64,000 bases of DNA from Sacculina carcini (taxonomy: Eukaryota; Arthropoda; Thecostraca; Sacculinidae): the NCBI GenBank assembly GCA_916048095.2, contig OU696594.1, positions 1,088,001-1,152,000 of the forward strand. Direction: 5' to 3'. The notes under the pieces were generated by a model that did not search any database, was not told the DNA's origin, and saw only the letters and a program-made list of their open reading frames with translations. Positions 31,937-43,900 of the stretch are shown in pieces (the stretch's first letter is position 1; every line of letters starts with the position of its first letter). The translations under genes and the position numbers were made by a program.

Positions 31937-34900
31937 CTAGCATCAAAACCCGCCCGTTGTGCGGAAGAATTCATAAAATGGAATTAATATTCATAAAAAT
32001 TCATATTCATAAAACATATTCCAAATTAAAAAGGATAATGAAAACTCATAAGTGTCTTACTCAATAGAAAAGTCCAAGCGTGAATATTTTTATTTTGACA
32101 TAATATTTTCCCTCAACCCGCCTCATATATAACCCCACCCATTGCGCGGAATAATTCAGAACACAAACACGTAACAAACAATGAAAATTCTAGCATGTAA
32201 ACCCGCCACTCGTGTGAAACAGTTCATACTATTAAATTTGTATTCAATTCATGAGAGAAAAGGAATATGAATTAAAAAAGAGTGGAGTAAACCCATAAAA
32301 AACTCTAAATTTCCATATTTTCACATTTATTTTCACAAAATAGTTTGCCTAAACCGCCTCATATTTATACATGCCCGTCGTGCTGAATAATTCAGAACTC
32401 AGACACGAAACAATGAAAAATGACTACACTTTTTCATTATAATGTTTCCAAAATATTTTTATAACTTAATATCACCGTCTAGCATTGATACCCGCCAGTT
32501 GTGCGGAGCAATTCATAAAATGAAATTCATATTTAATTCATAAACATATTGCAAATTAAAAAATAATACAGATATACTAATTAAAATCTCACTCAATTGA
32601 AAAGTCTAAATTTAATTATTTTTATTATTATTTTGACAACATATTTTCCTTTAACCCGCCTCATATTGAAACCCGCCCGTCGTGCTCAACAATTAATAAA
32701 ATAAAATGCATATTCAATCCATAGAATAAACTGTAAAAAAATTAAAAAGCAAAAAATTTAACCTTTAAATAAGTTCACCAATAAAAACTCTAAATGTGAA
32801 TAATCTAATTATAAATTTGACAAAATATTATCCCTTAATCCACCTCATATTTAAATCTACCCGTCGCGCGGAATAATTCAGAACACTAACACGTACAAAA
32901 CAATGAAAATTCTAGCATGTAAACCCGCCCGTCGTGCGAAACAGTTCATACTATTAAATTTGTATTCAATTCATAAGAGAAAATGAATATAAATTAATAA
33001 AGAAAAGAGTAAACCCAAAAAAATCCTATTTAAACCTGCCCGTCGTGCTGAATAATTCAGAACTCTGACACAAAACAATGAAAAATGACTAATTTTTTTA
33101 TCATAATGTTTTCAAAATATATTTATAACTCAACATCACCATCTAGCATTAAACCCGCCCTTTGTGCAGAACAATAAATAAAGTAAAATGAATATTGAAT
33201 TAATAAAAAACGATTAGAAATTAAATAAGAAAAAGTATACCCATAAAATGTCTTAACCAATAAAAAAGTCTAAATATGATTGTTTATATTTTAGATGTGG
33301 CAAAATAATTTCCCTCGAACTGCCTCGTATTTAAACCCGCCCGTCGTGCGGGATTATAAATAAAATATAATGAATAAAAAAGCAAAAAGCTTATCCAATA
33401 GAAAAATATATATTTGTAAGTTCTTGTTCTAATTATTGACGAAGTTTTTTCCTCAACACTGCTCAAGTTCACACCCGTCCTTCGTGTGTAGTAATTCAGA
33501 GGTGTAAAACTATCAAAACAATGAAACTTTCTGTCATCTCTATAATTCCAGATTTATGCGTCCGCTAAAACAGCATATTCATATAGTTGGCATTGCATGA
33601 TATTACAACCCATATCCTTATGCAACTTAAGCTTATGCAACTTGAAATTAAACCAATTAAATTATACAGTAAAATTCAGTACTTAACTTTGTTCCCAGTA
33701 GTATTTTACCCGCCCGTCGGGCGTAACAATTCATTTGTAAATATTGAGGACAATATAGCCTTTCTATTCAGTATAGTGTAGCATTAATTAAACTGTACCC
33801 AATAAAACCACACCATCCATGCTTGGAGCTAATATGATGCATTCTTAATTGTGATTGGGCTTCAATGAAATTTAATCAGTGTATATTCCTGTGTAATCGC
33901 AAGTGCGCATAATAGCTGTCAAATTGGCAATATGTCCTTTTGACTTAACACCGCCGAAACTTCCTTCAGATACACTTTGGAAAATTACAAATTATATCGT
34001 ATTGTAGAAAACAAGATTTCTAGCACGATGGTATAATTTATTTTTATGTGTTACAAATAGTTACTGAGAAATAGTACAAAAAAGAATTAATTTTAGTCGC
34101 CCGGTGTTCAAGTGTAATTTTGGATGTATTTGAGAATTTTGCCAATTTTCTACGTTTTTTGTAACATTTGTGGGTATAAATTATAGCTTATCTTGTAGAA
34201 CACAAAATTCTCTACACAGTAGTATATTCCTGTGTAATCGTAAGTGCGTAAATTGTGATTGGACTTGAGTGAAATTAAATCAGTGTATATTCATGTGTAA
34301 TCGCAAGTACGCATAATAGCTGTCAAATTGGCAACATGACATTTTGACTTTACACCGCCGTAACTTCCTTCAGATACACTTTGGAAAATTAAGAATTATA
34401 CCATATTGTAGAAAACAAAATTTCTAGCACGATGGTATAATTTATTTTTATGTGTAACAAATAGTTAATGAGAAATAGTAGAAAAATGAATTAACTTTAG
34501 TCGCCCGGTGTTCAAGTGTAATTTTGGATGTATTTGATAATTTTCCCAATTTTACGTTTTTGGTATCATTTGTGGGTATAAATTAGAATATTTCTTGTAG
34601 AACACAAAATTCTCTACACAATAGTATCATTTTTATAGCTGTAACTCTGCTGGTTTATGAGGAATAGATAGGGGAATATTGACTAAAATATTCGCGTTTT
34701 TCAGTGCTAATTTTACATTTTTGACTTCACACCGCCGTAACTTTTTTTTAATACACTCTGGAAAATTAAAAATTATACCGTGCTGTAGAAAACAAAATTC
34801 CCAGCATGACGGTAATATTGATTTAGATGGGCCATAGTTAGTTGCTGAGAAATAGAGAAAAAAGTACAGAAAATCGGACGCGTCGAGCTTAAATATAATT

Positions 34901-35299
34901 TTGAATGTAGACTGAAATTTTGTCATTTTTACATATTTTATATTTAATTTTTGGATATTAATTATAACCTATCCCGTAGAACAGAATATTCTCTACACAG
35001 TGGTATAATTTGTTTGGCTGTACCATTTCTGGTTTATGAGGAGTAGATGCAGGAATATTGACCAAAATTTTCGCATTTTTCAGGCTTCATTTTGTCTTTT
35101 CACCGCGACAACTTTTTTGGGTTTTATTTTTAAAATTTGAAATTTATCCTATCGTGTAGAAAAGAAAATTTCCAGCGTAATGGTATAAATTGTTGGCGGG
35201 TACAATAAGTGGTTACCGAGTAGCAGCTTTCTGAAAATGTGACCAAGGAGGGTGGGACAGATAAACACACAGACAGAGGATCTCTTTTATATATATAGA
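31937..35299 (-). mobile_element. Helitron-like non-autonomous element D
   Basis: On the minus strand: TC start at 35299 (TCTATATATATAAAAGAG), CTCTGTCTGTGTG, the subrepeats with GATTACACAGGAATATA, then hairpin subrepeats, ending at CTAG (31937-31940). Further CTAGCATT plus hairpin ends lie inside at 32479 and 33143, as if shorter elements shared the same start or ends had been duplicated. No long coding frame. Confidence 0.68.
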
Positions 35300-35311
35300 T
35301 ATATATATATA

Positions 35312-38300
35312 TACTAGCATTAAAACCCGCTCGTTGTGCGGAGCAATTAATAACATGAAATTCATATTCAATTCATAAAAAAATATGTAAAATTAAAAAT
35401 GAAATAGGGTACACTCATAAAAATATTAATCAATTGAAAATTTCAAGTTAAATTATTTTTATTTCGACAAAATATTTCCCTTCAGTCCGCCTTAGTAACT
35501 TTTACATCCGCCTGTCGTGCTGAATAATTCAGAACTCGAACACGATCCGTTCTGGATCTTGAAGTCAAATCCATTGGTTTTGTGTATGAATTAATTCTTC
35601 AGGGGAAATTGAACGTTCTATTGTCTATAGTAGCTGCCCGCGGAGCATTTTTATTAAAAAAATTACCTTTTTTTAAAAGGAACCATTTGAAAAAATTAAC
35701 TAAAAAATGGAAACACTTTTTATACCCGCCCGTCGTGCGGAACAATTCATACAATAAAATTCATATTAAATCCATAAAATATAATTAATACAAATTGAAA
35801 AGCAAAAAATGTCAGCTATAAATATCTTAACCAATAAAAAAGTCTAAATGTGAATATTTTGTTCTTATTTTGACAAATATTATCCCTCAACCCGCCTGAT
35901 ATATAAATCTGCCCGTCGTGTGGTATAATTCAGAACACAAACACGAAACAAACAATGAAAGATGATGAAATATTTTCGTCAGAATGTTTCCAAACTATAT
36001 TTATTACTTAACATCATTCCCCAACATCATTTGCTATTTAAGTACTATTTAACTTTTACCGCTATAATATTTATTGCTAAAATTTATCTATTTTTCGCTA
36101 TCATTAAAACCCAATATAACCTGAGTCAAACCTACCCAACCCAACCTAACCATCCAATCTTGACCGCACTCAGCCTAGTCTGAGGTGATTTAACTTATTA
36201 GTTTGTGATCACAAAATATACTGATTCGATCATAATTTGTCATCAGAAGACTGAGATTATCTACCCCAGGGGTCCCAAACACGCGGCCCACCAATACTTT
36301 TCTCTCAACCCGCCTATATAGTATCGGAACCAAACTGTAAGGCAACTAAATTCACATTTGTTGCATAATGCGATATAATTATACACGATTTAAGTCACAT
36401 TTACATTAGTGAGTCTGGATCTTGAAGTCAAGCCCGTGAGTTTTGTATATGGATTCATTTCACACGGTAAAATTGAATGTTTAAACCCACCCGTCGTGCG
36501 GAACAACTAATAAAACAAAAGTAATACATGTTTAAATGCAAACAGCCAGTCTAATATAAAACTCTGAATTGTAAAATCTATCCCAATAGAAAATTCCTGT
36601 TCTGAATTTGCATATTCTTATTCTAATAATTGACGACATATTATTCAGTCAACCCGCCTCATACTTGAGACCGCCCGTCGTCAGGAATAATTTCTAAATG
36701 TAAACACAAAATAACAATGAATTTTTTAGTATATAAATGATTTTTTCCCATAATATTATCTCATAATTCTCGGTTAATGCTTCCAATAATGTATCATATT
36801 CATACAGTTGTTATTTTTTTGACTACACCGATATGACAGCCCTTGATATTACAGCCGATATTATATTATGCAATCTATATTCTGCTACGTATTGTTCCTA
36901 ATACATATATCATCAGATCGCAAAATATATTTAAAGGTTCACATCATTCTCCAAAATCATTTGCTTAAGAGCTATTCTACTTTTATCGCTAGAATATTTA
37001 CTGCTAGCAAAATATCATATACCTCGCTATCATTTAAACCCACTCTTTATAGATACATTTAAGCCCGCCCGTCGTGCGGAACAGTTCATTAAATATAATT
37101 AATATTCAATTCATAAAAAATTAGTGAAAATTGAAAAAGAAAAACAAACCCATAGGAATGTTTAGCCAATATAAAATTATAAATGTGAAATTTATGTTTC
37201 AATTTAGAAAACATGTTTTTCCACAACCCGCCTCATATTTAAAGCTGCCCGTCGTGCGGAATAATTCAGAACTCAAACACGAAACAAACACAAAGAAAAT
37301 TGATGAAAAACGACCAACAGAAAAACTGAAATTTGTAAATTCTTGTTTTAATTATTGACGATGTTTTTCCCTCAACACTGCTCAAATTCACACCCGTCCT
37401 TCGTGTGTAGTAATTCAGAAGTGTAACACTATCAAAACAATGAAACTTTCTGTCATCTCTATAATTCCAGATTTATGCGTCCGCTAAAACAGCATATTCA
37501 TATAGTTGGCATTGCATGATATTACAACCCATATCCTTATGCAACTTAAGCTTATGCAACTTGAAATTAAACCAATTAAATTATTCAGTAAAATTCAGTA
37601 GTTAACTTTGTTCCCAGTAGTATTTTATCCGCCCGTCAGGCGGAACAATTCATGTGTAAATATTGAGGACAATAAAGCCATTCTATTCAGTATAGTGTAG
37701 CATTAATTAAACTGTACGCATTAAACTGTATGTATTTGAGAATTTTCCCAATTTTACACGTTTTTTGTATCATTTGTGGGTATAAATTATAGCTTATCTT
37801 GTAGAACACAAAATTATCTACACAGTAGTATATTCCTGTGTAATCGCAAGTGCGTAAATTGTGATTGGACTTCAGTGAAATTAAATAATTGTATATTCAT
37901 GTGTAATCGCAAGTGCGCATAATAGCTGTCAAATTGGCAACATGACATTATGATTTTACACCACCGTAACTTCCTTCAGATACACTTTGGAAAATTAAAA
38001 GTTATACCGTATTGTAGAAAAGAACATTTTTAGCACGATGGTATAATTTATTTTTATGTGTAACAAATAGTTGCTGAGAAATAGTAGAAAAATGAAAAAA
38101 AATTAGTCGCCCGGTGTTCAAGTGTAATTTTGGATGTATTTGAGAATTTTGCCAATTTTACACGTTTTGTATATCATTTGTGGGTATAAATTATAGCTTA
38201 TCTTGTAGAACACAAAATTATCTACACAGTAGTATATTCCTGTGTAATCGCAAGTGCGCATAATAGCTGTCAAGTTGGCAATATGTCCTTTTGACTTTAC

Positions 38301-39215
38301 ACCGCCGTAACTTACTTCAGATATACTTTGGAAAATTACAAATTATACCGTATTGTAGAAAACAAGATTTCTAGCACGATGGTAAAATTTATTCTTACGT
38401 ATAGCAAATAGAGACTGAGAAATAGTAGAAAAATGAATTAATTTTAGTCGCACGGTGTTCAAGTGTAATTTTGGATGTATTTGAGAATTTTGCCAATTTT
38501 ACACGTTTTTTGTATCATTTGTGGGTATAAATTATAACTTTGCTTGTAGAAAACAAAATTATCTACACAATAGTATAATTTTTATAGCTGTAACTCTGCT
38601 GGTTTATGAGGAATAGATAGGGGAATATTGACCAAAATATTCGCGTTTTTAGTGTTAATTTTGCCTTTTTGACTTTGTCATTTTGACTTCACGCCGCCGT
38701 AACATTTTTTTATTACACTCTAGAAAATTACAATTTATACCGTGCTGTAGAAAACAAAATTCCCAGCATGATGGTATTATTTATTTAGATGTGTGATGTT
38801 TAGTTGCTGAGAAATAGAGACAAAAGTATAGAAAATCGAACGCGTGGAGTATAAATATATTTATGAATGTTGATTGGAATTTTTTCCATTTACATGTTTT
38901 ATGTTTCATTTTTGGGTATGAATTATAGCCTAACTAGTAGAACAGAATATTCTCTACACAGTGGTATAATCGGTTTGGCTGTACCATTTCTGGTTTATGA
39001 GGAGTAGATGGCGGAGCATTGACAACAATTTTCGCATTTTTCAGGGTTCATTTTGTGTTTTCACCGCGATAACTTTTTTCGGCTTTATTTTTAAAATTTG
39101 AAATTTATCCTATCGTGTAGACAAGAAAATTCCCAACGTAATGGTATAAATTGTTGGCGGGTACACCAAGTGGTTACCGAGTAGCAGCTTGCTGAAAATG
39201 GACCAAGGAGTGTGG

Positions 39216-39249
<34 letters not shown>

Positions 39250-39271
39250 GGATCTCTTTTATATATATAGA
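35312..39271 (-). mobile_element. Helitron-like non-autonomous element E
   Basis: Same structure and orientation as D, separated from it only by a short AT tract (35300-35311): start at 39271, end CTAG at 35312-35315. It is the inverted counterpart of element C; for example 35960-36185 and 36870-37060 match 28800-29015 and 28275-28470 almost base for base. It contains two to three subrepeats of about 340-405 bp (37735-38650). Confidence 0.68.
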
Positions 39272-39286
39272 TATATATATATATAT

Positions 39287-39600
39287 TCTCATTCAGACAA
39301 ACGAGATTAAATTGGATTGCCGCTTTGCAGTTTTCAACTTCTTCTTTGTCGTCTCTTGATCGCTCGTGCGAGTTTTTGATGATCGCTGTTGAGCTTGTGC
39401 AGTAATTCGCCGATGTGTAACGTTTCGGAGCAGCCGGTCTCCATCCTCAGACAATGTGGTAAAGTAAATGCCGTTTGTTCGTTGTCGAGTGTGTGTTTAT
39501 ATAGGTCGTCAATTGTATGTGTTATTTTCACGCCTCGTGTATGCGCACGGTGTGCGAAATTCGCACATATGGTCGATGACACCTATGGCTCACGCTACTG
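39287..39600 (-). pseudogene. Penelope-like element N-terminal fragment c (divergent)
   Basis: The minus-strand frame includes LRMETGCSETLHIGELLHKLNSDHQKLARAIKRRQRRS, aligned in pattern to VRMEIVNSEILRQQNIGQLLNRLDKRDQQIARN of fragments a and b but clearly a different subfamily. It lies immediately beside the start of element E, as fragment a lies beside the end of element C. Confidence 0.4.
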
Positions 39601-39708
39601 CGCGCCGCCGTTTGTGGCACCTCGCGCATGGGCGCGTCCAGCTCACTGCTTGATGGGGGTCTTTGGGTGGGGAGAACACCTTTTTCCTCCAATTGCACGT
39701 TGATTTTT

Positions 39709-39763
39709 GGGCGCATTGTTGTTATGTAAATTGCTTCCAAAAGTACATAACAACAATGCGCCC
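39709..39763. repeat. 20-bp perfect inverted repeat (hairpin)
   Basis: GGGCGCATTGTTGTTATGTA (39709-39728) is exactly complementary to 39744-39763, with a 15-base loop. No reading frame explains it. It is followed by Helitron-like hairpin DNA. Confidence 0.85.
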
Positions 39764-40676
39764 TCCATTAATTCCACTCTTTATTAATTCATATTTGTTT
39801 TATTTTATGAATTTAATACAAATTTGATATTATGAATTGTTGCCCACGACCTGTGGGCTTATACATATATATATTAACGAAATCATCCGATTGTCTGTGT
39901 ATATTTGCTTGAATATGAGGTGACATAATTGCGCGGGCTCAATGGTATAGATCAGGGGTTTCAAACGTAAACGAAGCTATGAATCATGTTCATGAAATAA
40001 AAATGTCCCGGGGGCAGCAGCTATAGACAATAAAACGTTCAATTTCACCGTGTAGAATGAATTCATAGTTCATTCTAGTCTATATATATAAAACAGATCT
40101 TCTGTCTGTCTATCTGTGTGTCTGTCCCACCCTCCTTGGGCCATTTTTCTGCCAACTACTTCTCGGCAACCACTTGGGGTACCCGCTAACAATTTACACC
40201 ACCATGTTCAAAAAGTTTTTGTTTAGACGATGTAAATTGTCTAACTTAACCTAGTCTAACCTGTTTTTATTATTGACGGAGTTTTTTTCCTTCAACACTC
40301 CTCAAATTTAAGCCCGTCCTTCGTGCGGAGTTATTCAGAAGTGTAACACTATCAAAACAATGAAGCTTTCTGTCATCTCTATAATTCCAGGACAATGCTT
40401 CCTCTGAAGCAACATATGCATATAGTTGGCATTATATGATATTGCAGCCCATATGCATATGCAACTTGTAATTAAACCAATTACATTACACAGTTATATT
40501 CAGTAGTTTACTTTGTTGCCAGTAGCATTTTTCCCGCCCTTAGTGCGGAACAATTCATGTGTAAATATTGAGAACAATATAACCTTTCTATTCAGTATAG
40601 TGTAGGATTAATTAAAACGTACGCAATAAAACCACACCATCAATGATTGGAGCTAATAATATGCATTCTTAAAAGT
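39764..40676 (+). mobile_element. Helitron-like fragments, including element F start
   Basis: 39764-40078 resembles the right half of element B but ends ATTCTAG without the terminal hairpin. It abuts a fresh TC start, TCTATATATATAAAACAG, at 40079. That start runs through CTGTCTGTCTATCTG and ends near 40250, after which hairpin-subrepeat DNA like 33430-33850 continues to about 40676. Fragmentary. Confidence 0.55.
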
Positions 40677-40736
40677 AATTGCACTTCAGTGGAATTTAAT
40701 CCGTGTACAGTGGACACTGTGTTCATGTGTACATGT
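40677..40736. repeat. Repeat unit R1, left part beside Gypsy-4
   Basis: Matches the start of the R1 unit (30625-30690) and ends with CATGT, the target duplicate of Gypsy-4. Confidence 0.8.
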
Positions 40737-40912
40737 TGTACGATATATTATAGCACTCAACACAACAATAACAATAACAATACAACAACAATAGAATGAT
40801 ACAACGCCACGACACACACACCACCACTGCTGTACACACACTGGCTGACGGCCGTTAGCGTCACCCACGCCTAATACCCTCGCGCCCTCTGGCGGTGTAG
40901 GCACACACTACA
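40737..40912 (-). repeat. 3' LTR of Gypsy-4
   Basis: 176 bp, same as 45294-45469 by eye. It is bounded by the target duplicate on the left and the polypurine tract on the right. Confidence 0.93.
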
Positions 40913-40920
40913 TCTCCCCT

Positions 40921-43900
40921 TCAAGTGGTGGAGGGGGCGCTGTCGGCTCTGCAGACGTAATCGCTCAGATGCGACGGTGGTCTGCGTGTTCGGGCGCTCC
41001 GGCGGAATTGCGGGGTTCGTGAGGCCTCCGATGTACCGCCCACATTCTCCCCCGGCGGCGGCGGCGGTGATGCGGGTCTGCTTCTGGTCTCCTGCGACGG
41101 TAGCGGCGCCGTGCCAACAGATGGCGGCGGCTGCACTTCGAGCGGCGGCTGCACCACGGGCGAGGGTGTGTTGGCTGCTGGTCGCAGGTGTCTACGGTTG
41201 CGCCAGTAGAGACCGCCGTGAGGCAGGCGCACAGCGTACTGGCGGCGACGGCCAGTCATGGCGACCACGCCAGTCCGGTCCCAGCGACCGGATGTCGGGT
41301 CCTGGAGAGCCACCGTAGTGCCGGGCCGCAACGGCGGCAACACCTTAGCCGACCGGTTGTATTGGGCGACCTGCTTGTTGTGTAAGCTCGCCGCTCGCCG
41401 GTCGCATTCAGCGGTGGGCGGCTGCCACTCCGGCAGAAACGAGTGTGGATGCGCGGGAACGGCGGACGACACGGGGCGGCCGTACAAAAGCTGCGCGGGG
41501 GAGCGACCATCGGCACCCGGCGCGTTGCACAGCTCCAACAGACCGGCGACAAAGGCGTCCGTGTCGATGTTCCCGTCGTGCGCCGCCTTCTGAATGAGCC
41601 GCTTCACCCGTTTCACGGCGGACTCAGCGTGCCCATTAGAAGACGGGAAGTGCGGACTGGAGACACGATGGCGTATGTGCCAAAGTCGCAGAAATTCGGC
41701 CGTGTGGCGCGCCGTGAACTGTGGACCGCCGTCTGACGACAGTATGGTCGGAACCCCCGTCATGGCGAACACATGTCGTAGCATCTTCACCAGCTGATGA
41801 GCCGAGGTGTCACGGCCACAGTCGAACACCAGTGGCCAGTTGGAGAACCGGTCCGCGTACACGAGGTAGGTCTTCCCTGCGTGTTGGAAAAAATCCGCGG
41901 ACACCGATTCGAAAGGACGTGTCGGGTGCGGTTCCGTCAGGTATGGCTCTTTTTGCTGGCTGTCTTTGTACTGCAGACATTTTCGGCACGATGCTACGGC
42001 AGTGGCGATTTCGTTGTTCAGGCCCGGCCAGAAGACAGTTTGCCGTGCGCGTTGCACAGTCCTGGCCTGCCCCTGGTGACCGTCGTGGAGCCGACGGAGG
42101 GTGTCCTTCCGCAAACACCTGGGCACAAGCAGGCGGCAGCCGACCAGGATCAGCCCATGGTCCGCAGTGAGCTGGTCGCGCACGCCCCAGAATGGGTGGA
42201 GACTGGCGGGCAGCAGATGTTTGTGCTGAGGGAAACCGCCCAGCACGTACGTCATCAATTGGCGACACTCATCGTCGGCCAGAGACGCAGCTCGCACCGC
42301 CTCCAGGGTGGTGTCAATCGGTGACGTGCGATGACCCAGGTCGTCTGCGTCTGTGAACGCGTCCAGCGTCTGGACGAAGAATCCAGACGAGCACTCGTCA
42401 ACGTCAGCGTCAGCATCAGCAGGCTGGGAAGGTGCGCGCGACAGAGCGTCGGCAATGTTGTGCTTTGCACCCGGTCTCCAGCTAGCGACAAAAGTCAAGT
42501 GCAGCAGACGCTGTCGCATACGTTGCAGGCGCGGGTTGGAGATGTCTCCGAGTGCCTTCTCGTTCAGTATCGGAACGAGAGGCTTGTGATCGGTGACCAC
42601 ACTGAACGTGGGGAGGCCAGCCAGATACTGATGGCATTTCTGACATGCCCACACAACTGCCAGCATCTCCAACTCACACACAGCATACCTGCTTTCGGTG
42701 TCGGACACAAATCGCGACCCACACTGGATCAGCTGCCAACGGCCTTGATCATCCCGCTGGCGAAGAACGAATCCGAGACCTTTCTCACGTGCTGCATCCG
42801 TCTCCAGCATTGTGGGCCGCGTTGGGTCGAAGTGACCAAGCACAGGAGGGCTGGCCAACGCGCGCTTGACCGCCGTGAAAGCCGCATCGTGCTGTGTTGT
42901 CCACTGCCACTCAACGCCTTTGCGAAGCAGCTGGCGCAGGGGCTCAGCAGCGGAGGCGATGGAGTCCGAGAAGTCACCGAACTGGTTCGCCAAACCGAGA
43001 AAGGACCGCAGGGATGTAAGGTCCGTCGGTGCGGGAAATTCTGCGAGGGCTCGAATTTTCTTGTGGTCGACGGTGAATCCAGAGGCGTTGATGTGGAATC
43101 CACAGAAATTGGCGGAAGTGGCGGCGAACATAATTTTTTGCAGGTTCAACGTAACGCCGGCGTCGTCGAAGCGTTGTAGCAGCTGCCAGACTCGCTGCAG
43201 ATGCTCGTCGTAGCTGGCGGTATACACCAGCACGTCGTCCACGATCTTGCAGGAGTCGGGTAGGCCAGACAAGGCGACGTCGCCGCGTCGGTTGAACTCG
43301 TCGCCGCTGGAGACCAGGCCCATAGGCGCGCGACAGAACCTGAATCGGCCCCACGGGGTGATGAAGGTGGTGAGGTCTCGGTGCTCGCGCCGCAAGGGCA
43401 CCTGAAAGTACCCTTGTAATGCGTCCACCTGGGTGAACCACCGATTGCCGAGGCCCATACTGCTGACAGCCTCCACAGGCGAGCGAACCGGATGTGTAGG
43501 CCGGCGAACGAAGCGGTTGAGGCGTGTGAAGTCCACCGTGAGCCGACAGCCGTTTGGCGTGCCGTCTGCCTTGCGCTTGCCGACAACGACGATGGGTGAG
43601 CACCAATCTGTCGGGTGGGAGACCGGCTCGATTACGCCCTGCTGCTGAAGCAGCTCCAGCTGCTGTTGTGCCTGGGCGCGATGACAGAACGGCACGGAGC
43701 GGGGAGCCGTCACGTTGTACGGCACCGCGTCATCGCGCAGATCGATCCGCATTGCCCCGCCTTTCATCTCCCGGAGAGGACCGTCCGTGGAGAACACACG
43801 AGGGAAGGCCGCTATAAGCTGCTCGCTGTGCGCACGTCGGTCCGCCGCTGTTGGCTGAGCTGTGTTGGTCCAGCGCGGGCATTGTTGAACGGCTGCTGGT

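Noticed and set aside
22490-38700. CRISPR-like array of regularly spaced GC-rich repeats
   Set aside because: Spacing varies, flanks are themselves repeated, orientation flips, and the DNA is clearly eukaryotic; the Helitron-like explanation fits.
39468-39653. Short frames near 39.4-39.7 kb as a gene
   Set aside because: They overlap the minus-strand Penelope-like fragment, and none has support.
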